Source: UBA5070 sp039798065
GTDB taxonomy: Bacteria > Fibrobacterota > Fibrobacteria > UBA5070
Assembly (NCBI GenBank): GCA_039798065.1
Contig: JBDKGS010000064.1
Location: 1-16,667, forward strand
Length of the DNA stretch: 16,667 nucleotides
Direction: 5' to 3'
Positions 8,556-13,809 of this stretch are shown here, one piece after another. Position 1 is the stretch's first letter, and the number at the start of each line of letters is the position of its first letter. The translations under genes and the position numbers were made by a program. The notes beneath the pieces are model-generated. The model searched no databases, had not been told where the DNA came from, and was given only the letters and a program-made list of their open reading frames with translations.

Positions 8556-9023
8556 TCAAAGTTTGTCGAGGGCTTCGATCAGTTTCTTTTCCTGTGCTGG
8601 ATCGTAGCCTTGCAAGCTCAAGAGCAAGCTGCCATCCTTGCCGTACAAGTAGAGCGAAGGGATGCCGTTGTATCCGAACACAGGCTGCAGGCTGCTCGAC
8701 GGATCGTGAAGAACCGTGTAGGAGATCCCGAGCTTTTTTGCGCCTTTGGCGACCTTGGCGATATCACCCTTGTCGACCGAAATTCCCAGCACAGACAACC
8801 CTTTGGAGGCGTACTTCTTTTGGATCTCCACAAGCTGCGGTACGCTCTCCTTGCAGGTGGCGCACCAGGTCGCCCAGAAGTCGATCAGCACCGGCTTGCC
8901 GGCAAATTCTGTCGAGGCATGCGTCTTGCCGGTTGGGTCCGGAAGCTGGAAGGCGGGAAGTTTTTCTGCGGCGGCGAAGGATCCCGCGACCGCGAGGAGG
9001 ATGGCTGCGATGGTCTTGTTCAT
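8556..9023 (-). CDS. TlpA/ResA-like periplasmic thioredoxin
   Basis: A 155-residue protein with a signal peptide (AAILLAVAGSFAAAE, cleavage near residue 19) and a complete TlpA/ResA thioredoxin fold. The active site is WCATC at residues 53-57 within LIDFWATWCATCKES, and the cis-proline is P122 in GIPSLYLYGKDG. Proteins of this family reduce specific disulfides in the periplasm, often those of apocytochrome c or metal-binding proteins. The start ATG has AAAGGA about 9 bases upstream and lies 31 bases after the stop of the DUF3570-like gene. The neighbouring DsbD-like membrane protein would recharge it. Likely clients encoded in the same run are the triheme cytochrome and the Gly-Cys-Gly-Cys tail of the DUF4266-like lipoprotein. 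Client choice is inference. Confidence 0.95.
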   Translation of the reverse strand: MNKTIAAILLAVAGSFAAAEKLPAFQLPDPTGKTHASTEFAGKPVLIDFWATWCATCKESVPQLVEIQKKYASKGLSVLGISVDKGDIAKVAKGAKKLGISYTVLHDPSSSLQPVFGYNGIPSLYLYGKDGSLLLSLQGYDPAQEKKLIEALDKL

Positions 9024-9054
9024 GGGTGGTTCCTTTGGGGTTTAACGAACGGGT

Positions 9055-10236
9055 TCAAAGATCCCAGGAGAGGCCCGCGCGCGCGGTCCCCTGCATGTAG
9101 ATGACGTTGCTCGCGTACAGCTGGTACAGAAGTGGATTGCCTTTTGTGTCCCGCCAGAGGTGGTCGTACGAGATGTCCCAACGCCGAGGCATCAGGCCAG
9201 GCCAATTGTCGGGAAATTCCGACGAATACTTCACTCCGAGCAGCAGCGATTTGAAGGGGAAGAAACGGATGTCGGCTGTTCGATACAACTCGTTGCCGAC
9301 CCCGTTGGTCGTCGCGAACGCGGCCCCGGTCTGCGAATAGATCCGTGTTTGCAACCGCACCACGCTGGCTTCCGAGATGTGTTGGTTCCATCGGAGCGTG
9401 AGTGTGTGCGACCGCAGGTTCCAGGAATCGGTGTACCAACGGTATTCCGTGTTCAACGAACCCAATTCCTCGCCCAGATGGAATCCTTGCACGAACTGCC
9501 CCGCCAGGGCGAGGGCTTCCTTCTTCGATGGAAGGTTCTCGATCACCATGCCGTTGCCAGGAATTGTCACTGGATTGTATGGATGACCGATGTACCCCGT
9601 GGTTCGGGTGAAGGTCGCGTTTGCACCGATCAAGGTCAGCGGACTGATGAGCTGCGAAGCACCCAGATTGTACGAATGCACCCACTTGGGGCCGCCACCG
9701 ATGACTCCCCACGACCCATACGGAGTCATCTTGTCGAAGAACCAGCTGGCTCCCCACGACACGGTGGTGTTGCGTTCGCCAAAATCCCACGATCCACCAA
9801 TGGCGGGGGAGAAGGACTGGTAGTCGTTTTCCTTGCTGCCATACAGGCTTCCGGTCAAGATCCCGCCTTTCTTGTCGGTCCAGGTCAGGCCAATCCTGGA
9901 TCCGGCGCGGATCTCCGGTTCGATTTCTCCGCCTTCGCGGGCGGATGCACCGGACACGCCGTCGAGCTTGGTCAAAGCTCCAGAGTTCGCGTCCAATTTC
10001 TGTCCGGATCCGATGAGTCCCCATTCGCGCGAGGCGCCGGTCACGGCATCCAACTGGGCTTCCCAGTCGATGCTGAAATTGCGGCTGATCGATTTCGCGA
10101 TCGAGATCACCGGAGCCAGGGCCATCACGTCGTTGCGGTCGCGAAAGACCTCGAACTTGGTGTCCACCCGGTCGCCGCCCTCGTTGGCAAAAACTGTCAT
10201 CGATAGCGTGGCAGTCCACAGCAGTGGTTTCAACAT
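9055..10236 (-). CDS. DUF3570-like outer-membrane protein
   Basis: A 393-residue exported protein. The ATG at 10236 is chosen because GGAGG lies exactly 6 bases upstream; a TTG two codons earlier is less likely. It has a signal peptide (LLWTATLSMTVFA), then alternating amphipathic beta strands with many aromatic residues and an aromatic/leucine C-terminus (GTARAGLSWDL), as expected for an outer-membrane beta-barrel. The early part (FEVFRDRNDVMALAPVISIA, then WEAQLDAVTGAS) fits the DUF3570 family, whose members carry a similar conserved D-x-x-(S/T)-G-A segment. In my recollection DUF3570 genes are usually found with DUF4266 and a TlpA-like thioredoxin, exactly as here. The coding sequence overlaps the DUF4266-like gene by 7 bases. 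The function is unknown; an outer-membrane channel or scaffold for the lipoprotein is plausible. Confidence 0.87.
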   Translation of the reverse strand: MLKPLLWTATLSMTVFANEGGDRVDTKFEVFRDRNDVMALAPVISIAKSISRNFSIDWEAQLDAVTGASREWGLIGSGQKLDANSGALTKLDGVSGASAREGGEIEPEIRAGSRIGLTWTDKKGGILTGSLYGSKENDYQSFSPAIGGSWDFGERNTTVSWGASWFFDKMTPYGSWGVIGGGPKWVHSYNLGASQLISPLTLIGANATFTRTTGYIGHPYNPVTIPGNGMVIENLPSKKEALALAGQFVQGFHLGEELGSLNTEYRWYTDSWNLRSHTLTLRWNQHISEASVVRLQTRIYSQTGAAFATTNGVGNELYRTADIRFFPFKSLLLGVKYSSEFPDNWPGLMPRRWDISYDHLWRDTKGNPLLYQLYASNVIYMQGTARAGLSWDL

Positions 10237-10472
10237 CCGCAACCTCCGCCTGCTCCCGAGCTGCCGCCTGTGCTGCCTTCCCGACGCGGGAAGTTGTCAC
10301 CGTCCAGGGCGCCTTCCAGTTTGTCGGTGGACCGCTGCATGACAGGATCCGACAACCATTCGCGATCCTTCTGGTGGACCACGGCGCAACCTGACAGGGA
10401 AGAGGCGACAAGTCCAAGGACGGCGATGGAGATTGCGGTTCGATGAGGTGTACGAAGGATCGGGCGTGTCAT
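10230..10472 (-). CDS. DUF4266-like small lipoprotein with GCGC tail
   Basis: An 80-residue lipoprotein. The ATG at 10472 overlaps the stop of the cytochrome gene (ATGA) and has GGAAGG upstream; an earlier in-frame ATG at 10490 lacks a ribosome site. The signal ends in a lipobox (LVASSLSGC, lipid on Cys29). The mature part is short: REWLSDPVMQRSTDKLEGAL, then RREGSTGGSSGAGGGCGC. This matches the DUF4266 pattern as I know it: lipidated Cys, a short (L/A)-DP-x-M segment, an SREG-like segment and a glycine-rich tail ending GGGCGC(N); the final Asn is missing here. Only two cysteines, 78 and 80, are left after the lipidated one, suggesting a metal site, a disulfide or a covalent attachment point. 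The TlpA-like and DsbD-like proteins nearby fit a need to keep these thiols reduced. Function not known. Confidence 0.87.
   Translation of the reverse strand: MTRPILRTPHRTAISIAVLGLVASSLSGCAVVHQKDREWLSDPVMQRSTDKLEGALDGDNFPRREGSTGGSSGAGGGCGC
10234..10247 (-). promoter_or_regulatory. Ribosome site and start codon of DUF3570 gene embedded in the GGCGC codons
   Basis: On the - strand the last codons of the DUF4266-like gene read GGAGGTTGCGGATGTTGA. GGAGG (10243-10247) is a full Shine-Dalgarno sequence and ATG (10234-10236) starts the DUF3570-like protein 6 bases later. The Cys-Gly-Cys codons therefore also serve as initiation signal, implying translational coupling of the two proteins. Confidence 0.8.
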
Positions 10473-11113
10473 TTCTTCGGTTCCTTCCATACGTATTTGA
10501 CTGTATCAAATGCGCGACTGCCATGGCATGCAACGGCGTTGCAGGAAAGTCGGAGGGGATTCCACGAAGCCTTGTAGGCGAGGCCGGTGTCGTCCTTGTA
10601 ATCGTTGCGGGCGGCGAAGACAACGTCCAACTTCCCGTTGGCATGGCCAGGAAGTCCTGGGCCCTTTGCTTCGGTGGTGATCCAAAAGGGGTTTTCTGCT
10701 TGGGTTTCGCGTACCACTGCAGCCAATGGGAAGGAATCAATCAGGATGACTTCGATCATGTTCTGATCAATTTCGGAGGGGCGGAGAAAATCGCGCCAAG
10801 GAAATCCTTTGGAATGCAGGGCTGGGCCGTCGATTTGGAAAAACGTGGTGTCGACCACGCTGGTTCGCGAGTAGGCGATGGAGGCTGCATGGCAGTCCAT
10901 GCAGCCGATGGTCTGACCGCGTGAAACGGTCAGGGTCGTATCCAAATGGAACCGATGCGCACCGGTGCGCGGCGCGAATCCGTGGCACGCGTCGCACCGC
11001 GGGCGTTCGACCGGCTCGGTGCTGGTGGCCCACAAGCTGGTCTTGTCGGGCTTCAGGGCGTCGCAGCCCCACAGCATGACAATTCCCGTCATGGCTGTCA
11101 AAAAGCGTTTCAT
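10469..11113 (-). CDS. Triheme c-type cytochrome lipoprotein
   Basis: A 214-residue lipoprotein with signal MTGIVMLWGC (lipid on Cys17) and three covalent heme motifs: CDACH (residues 40-44), CMDCH (71-75) and the unusual C-x4-C-H motif CNAVACH (191-197). C-x4-C-H hemes mixed with C-x2-C-H are known from Geobacter-type multiheme cytochromes. Further histidines (HRFH near 53-56, H100, H157) could be distal ligands. A long heme-free stretch (76-190) with beta-rich sequence separates the second and third sites. The start has GGGAGG 9 bases upstream and lies 1 base after the stop of the preceding lipoprotein gene; its stop overlaps the start of the DUF4266-like gene (ATGA). It is probably anchored in the periplasm or at the outer membrane and passes electrons; the partners are not identified. 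Confidence 0.93.
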   Translation of the reverse strand: MKRFLTAMTGIVMLWGCDALKPDKTSLWATSTEPVERPRCDACHGFAPRTGAHRFHLDTTLTVSRGQTIGCMDCHAASIAYSRTSVVDTTFFQIDGPALHSKGFPWRDFLRPSEIDQNMIEVILIDSFPLAAVVRETQAENPFWITTEAKGPGLPGHANGKLDVVFAARNDYKDDTGLAYKASWNPLRLSCNAVACHGSRAFDTVKYVWKEPKK

Positions 11114-11114
11114 T

Positions 11115-11768
11115 TCAATCGTCCTCCCGTGGGCCGAGCGCGTCGTGTCCCCACTGTTCGTACTCCACCTTCGACGTGCTGTCGGCGCCGACCCGGACAG
11201 GCAGGTCGCTGATCACGGCTTTGCGCGAGGGCGACCAGATCCGGACCGTCTGCAATCCCGGAGGGAGGCTGTCGAACAGGTGCTTCAGCTCTTGCCCGGG
11301 CGTGTAGGTGGCCGGAAGCTGCCAAAATTTGTTCAGGCCGTAGAGCTCGACCACACCGCCGGCGACGGTGTCGTTCATCTCGACTTCGCACAGCAAACGC
11401 CCCAGGTGCCCGAGCGTGCCCGACGGAACCTTCGCCGAATCGCGTGTCGCCCGGATCGTACGGCTCCAGCCGCGGTGCTCCTTGATGGCTTCGATGCGGT
11501 AGGTATCCAGCGGCACGTTCACGAATACGTAGGCTCCGGTCGAATCGGCCAGGGTCGTTTGGATCGCGTTGGCCTTGGCCGACTGCGTGGGTGTCCAGTT
11601 CAAGGGGCGGATGGTCACCACCGTCCCCTCCACCTTGGTGCCATCGGTAGACAAAATCCGTCCGGCCATCACGGCGTTGCCGGTTTGGCTTCCGGTGCCG
11701 GTGGAAGGGTCGGAGGAGCACGAGGCGACGATCGCCACCGCGAACGCCAAGTGGAGTCTGGTTTTCAT
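11115..11768 (-). CDS. GTGSQTGN-type lipoprotein with carboxypeptidase-regulatory-like domain
   Basis: A 217-residue lipoprotein with a signal ending VAIVASC (lipid on Cys17), followed at once by SSDPSTGTGSQTGNAVMAGR. The middle (residues about 35-105) reads like a carboxypeptidase-regulatory or SdrD-B-like beta sandwich: GTVVTIRPLNWTP, LADSTGAYVFVNVPLDTYRI. The rest includes VVELYGLNKFWQLP and LPPGLQTVRIWSPS. It is paralogous over its whole length to the lipoprotein at 12890-13543, which has the same length. The start forms an ATGA overlap with the TIGR02147 gene, and the cytochrome gene starts 1 base after its stop, so the three are almost certainly co-expressed. The GTGSQTGN signature after the lipid cysteine may be a sorting or family mark; no function is known to me. 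Confidence 0.9.
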   Translation of the reverse strand: MKTRLHLAFAVAIVASCSSDPSTGTGSQTGNAVMAGRILSTDGTKVEGTVVTIRPLNWTPTQSAKANAIQTTLADSTGAYVFVNVPLDTYRIEAIKEHRGWSRTIRATRDSAKVPSGTLGHLGRLLCEVEMNDTVAGGVVELYGLNKFWQLPATYTPGQELKHLFDSLPPGLQTVRIWSPSRKAVISDLPVRVGADSTSKVEYEQWGHDALGPREDD

Positions 11769-12607
11769 GATTCCGACTCCGGCTTGACCAGCGGGAACAA
11801 TTGGATGTTGAGTTGGGTCACCAGCTCCGAACCGCGAGGGTCTTCGACGACCATGGCGAGGATCTCTTCCTTGAAGATGCGGACGCGTTCTTTGACGCGA
11901 TCATAACATTCGCGCGACAATCCTAGAGTCAGGCCTCCGATTTCCCGATCGGCTGGGGCGAAGCGATCGGGGGCGGTCAAGGCAAGGCCGATCATCTCCT
12001 GATTGAAGTGGCGAACCACCTGGTTGGGCACCTCGTATTCGGTGCTTACGGCGGGCTCCGAAGGACGCAAGCGGCCGCGATCGTCGCGCTGGAGCAATCC
12101 CACGCGCTGCAATGTCGACAGAGCTTCCTTGGCTTGCTTGGGCGTCACCGGTGGCGCCAGGTGCTGGGAAATCCATTCGGGGTCTTCCTGGAATCCCTCC
12201 AAGGTCACCAGTTCGCGGATGGCGGCATGGTGCCATCCGGTCCAAAGGGCGTATTGGTCGGGGGGCAGGAATTTGAGGAACAACTTGCGGCGGACCTTGG
12301 CCATTTCCGCAAAGGCCAGGTTCTTTTCGGCCACGTTCCGGGAGTTGCCGAACCGCGCCAACAAGGCCAAGTAGGATGCCTCCGATTCGGAGAGGCCCAT
12401 CGCCGGGGTGAAACGCACCACCGTGTCGGAGGTCAGGCGGCGGCGGCCTTCCAAAATATCCTTGAGCAGGCTAGGTGCCGTACCGGCTTTCATGGCGAAG
12501 GCTCGGAATGAAGCGGTCCGCGAGACGCGTTTGCGCCATGCCCACCAATCTTTCAGGTACTGCCGATAATCGGCGTAGTGAAAGATGTCGGGTCCGGTTT
12601 TTTCCAT
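11765..12607 (-). CDS. TIGR02147-family putative transcription regulator
   Basis: A 280-residue cytoplasmic protein. The opening (DIFHYADYRQYLKDWWAWRK) and the pattern SFRAFAMKAGTAPSLLKDIL with ILEGRRRLT and MGLSESEASYLALL are characteristic of TIGR02147/DUF4423 proteins, a large paralogous family first noted in Fibrobacter succinogenes. Residues about 25-80 look like a lambda-repressor-type helix-turn-helix, and residues about 140-190 (VTPKQAKEALSTLQRVGLLQ, then RGRLRPSE) like a winged helix, so a DNA-binding role is likely although not proven. The C-terminal part (LALTAPDRFAPADREIGGLT, then VKERVRIFKEEILAMV) is the conserved family domain. I chose the ATG at 12607, where family similarity begins; an ATG at 12643 adds 12 residues, and neither has a good ribosome site. 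It heads the leftward operon and may control it. Confidence 0.88.
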   Translation of the reverse strand: MEKTGPDIFHYADYRQYLKDWWAWRKRVSRTASFRAFAMKAGTAPSLLKDILEGRRRLTSDTVVRFTPAMGLSESEASYLALLARFGNSRNVAEKNLAFAEMAKVRRKLFLKFLPPDQYALWTGWHHAAIRELVTLEGFQEDPEWISQHLAPPVTPKQAKEALSTLQRVGLLQRDDRGRLRPSEPAVSTEYEVPNQVVRHFNQEMIGLALTAPDRFAPADREIGGLTLGLSRECYDRVKERVRIFKEEILAMVVEDPRGSELVTQLNIQLFPLVKPESES

Positions 12608-12671
12608 GCAATGAGAATACGTCCAAGTTTTTCGCGCCGCCATCGATGTTGAATCGGCTTGTCTTCATTTC

Positions 12672-12754
12672 TGCGAACATAAGGAAGCCGAAATCCCAGT
12701 ATTTATCGCGATTCTATATCTCAAAATGCTGCGAACACATTCTTTTTGCGAACA
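12672..12754. repeat. Three direct copies of TGCGAACA upstream of the TIGR02147 operon
   Basis: TGCGAACA occurs at 12672-12679, 12730-12737 and 12747-12754, all on the + strand, in the region just upstream of the leftward TIGR02147 start. Start-to-start spacings are 58 and 17 bases. They are placed like regulator sites around a leftward promoter (a -35-like TTGAGA and A/T-rich DNA lie between the first two copies, but no good -10 at proper spacing was found). Use as operators, perhaps by the TIGR02147 protein itself, is inference. Confidence 0.4.
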
Positions 12755-12780
12755 GCTCACAGACGTGCGCCCCCGTGTCG

Positions 12781-12822
12781 GGAACAAAAAACGCCGTATC
12801 CGGGGAATACCGGTTACGGCGT
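12781..12822 (-). terminator. Leftward intrinsic terminator (distal of a tandem pair)
   Basis: ACGCCGTA (12791-12798) pairs with TACGGCGT (12815-12822); after a T-T mismatch CCGG (12800-12803) pairs with CCGG (12810-12813) around GGAATA. Read leftward it is followed by TTTTTTGTTCC, a proper U-run. It lies about 40 bases beyond the first terminator of the lipoprotein gene, with no gene between, and would back it up and shield the TIGR02147 operon from read-through. Confidence 0.8.
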
Positions 12823-12852
12823 CAGAGGGTGTGTCTGTTTTGGTGTCGGCAA

Positions 12853-12890
12853 CAAAAAAACACCCTCCGCAGCTTTCTGCGGGACGTGTT
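12853..12890 (-). terminator. Leftward intrinsic terminator of the second lipoprotein gene
   Basis: Read leftward, CCGCAG (12882-12877) pairs with CTGCGG (12872-12867) around AAAG, with an outer arm AACAC pairing GTGTT after a small internal bulge, followed by a run of seven T. It begins directly at the stop codon of the lipoprotein gene at 12890. Confidence 0.85.
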
Positions 12891-13543
12891 TATTCGTCGT
12901 GGGCGGGGCCCCTTCCGGGGCGGACGAGGTCGCTGTAGTCGATCACACTGACACTGTCGGGTCCGATTCGAACGGGGGTTTCGCAGTACACGCTGGACAG
13001 AGTTGGAAGGAAGACGCGGACGGTTTGCAGGCCTACCGGTAGGTTGTCGAACCGCATGGCGATTTTTCCTACCACCGTTTCGGGCAAGGTTCTCGACTGG
13101 ACAAGGCCGTAGAACTCGATCCGGCCACCGCGAAGCGTATCGGCGAAATCAAGATTCAAGATCAGGTGACCTCTGGATTTCAGATATCCAGTCGGTACGT
13201 AGTTGGTGGCGCCCTCGAAGGCTCGGACCGTCTTGCTCCACGCCAAGGCGTCGCGAGTGGCTTCGATTCTGTAGTTGTCGGCAGGGACATCGTAGAACCG
13301 GTAATTGCCTTGCGAATCGGTGAAGGTCGATTGCAATCCGCCCTGCGCGGCGTTTTGGCCGGAGGTCCAGGAAAGGGGGCGAAGAAAAACTTGGATGCTC
13401 GCTCCTGTGCTGAGCGAGTCGGAAGGGGCGATTTTCCCCGCTACAATCGAGTTGCCGGTCTGGCTTCCAGTCCCGTCGCTGACTCGCGACTCGCACCCCG
13501 CGAAAAAAAGCAGGGAAAGTAGGGTGGAAAGAGCGAGTTTCAC
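12890..13543 (-). CDS. GTGSQTGN-type lipoprotein, paralogue of the one at 11115-11768
   Basis: A 217-residue lipoprotein. I use the GTG at 13543, preceded by GAGGAG 5 bases upstream; an ATG 20 codons earlier has no site and would add a polar extension before the signal. The signal (LALSTLLSLLFFAGC, lipid on Cys17) is followed by DGTGSQTGNSIVAGKI. Matching blocks with the paralogue include FLRPLSWTSGQNA, DSQGNYRFYDVPADNYRIEA, IEFYGLVQSRTLP, LPVGLQTVRVFLP and TPVRIGPDSVSVIDY, in the same order and spacing; length and lipid-cysteine position are identical. A regulatory-like beta sandwich (about 30-100) is likely. It is a single-gene unit with its own terminator and no adjacent TIGR02147 gene. 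Function unknown. Confidence 0.88.
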   Translation of the reverse strand: MKLALSTLLSLLFFAGCESRVSDGTGSQTGNSIVAGKIAPSDSLSTGASIQVFLRPLSWTSGQNAAQGGLQSTFTDSQGNYRFYDVPADNYRIEATRDALAWSKTVRAFEGATNYVPTGYLKSRGHLILNLDFADTLRGGRIEFYGLVQSRTLPETVVGKIAMRFDNLPVGLQTVRVFLPTLSSVYCETPVRIGPDSVSVIDYSDLVRPGRGPAHDE

Positions 13544-13809
13544 GAGGTCTCCTCGGCGCGACGGTGCCAGTTGCGACAAACGATGTTTGGATAAACCGGA
13601 CAAACACCGCTCAGTCGGAACGTGCGTTTCAAGAACTTGGGTGAGATCCAGTATCCATCCTAATCCGAGATCCGAAAATCCGCAGGTCGGTTGCGCGTAC
13701 AGCTTTGTTATTCCTGCGAACGACCCCTACTCCGGAGACCTGTTGGAATCGACAATTTCCGGTTATGCAACTGCGAACGGATAGTTTTCCGATTGGCGCA
13801 GATCCCCAA
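13544..13809. other. Intergenic region upstream of the second lipoprotein gene
   Basis: These 266 bases hold no convincing gene. They contain two copies of TGCGAACG (13715-13722 and 13772-13779), sharing the core TGCGAAC with the three copies at 12672-12754, and six ATCC units between 13645 and 13681 at spacings of 4-8 bases. The leftward promoter of the lipoprotein gene should lie here, but I found no clear -35/-10 pair, and no obvious terminator for the amidohydrolase gene that ends at 13810. Confidence 0.5.

Noticed and set aside
9160..10206. Long + strand open frame opposite the DUF3570-like gene
   Set aside because: It is a GC-rich antisense shadow: no signal, no family resemblance, Arg/Gly/His-rich composition and no ribosome site, while the opposite strand has a signal peptide and operon context.
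9020..10417. 465-codon - strand open frame in another frame over the DUF3570-like gene
   Set aside because: Arg/His-rich shadow in the same direction; the DUF4266-like and DUF3570-like genes explain the region with signals, overlaps and ribosome sites.
12672..12754. CRISPR-like array
   Set aside because: The repeated unit is only 8 bases, with unequal spacing and three copies; this fits operator sites, not CRISPR repeats.
12653..12760. Leftward sigma-70-type promoter before the TIGR02147 gene
   Set aside because: TTGAGA and A/T-rich hexamers are present, but no -10 lies at 16-18 bases; the pair is too weak to list as a promoter.
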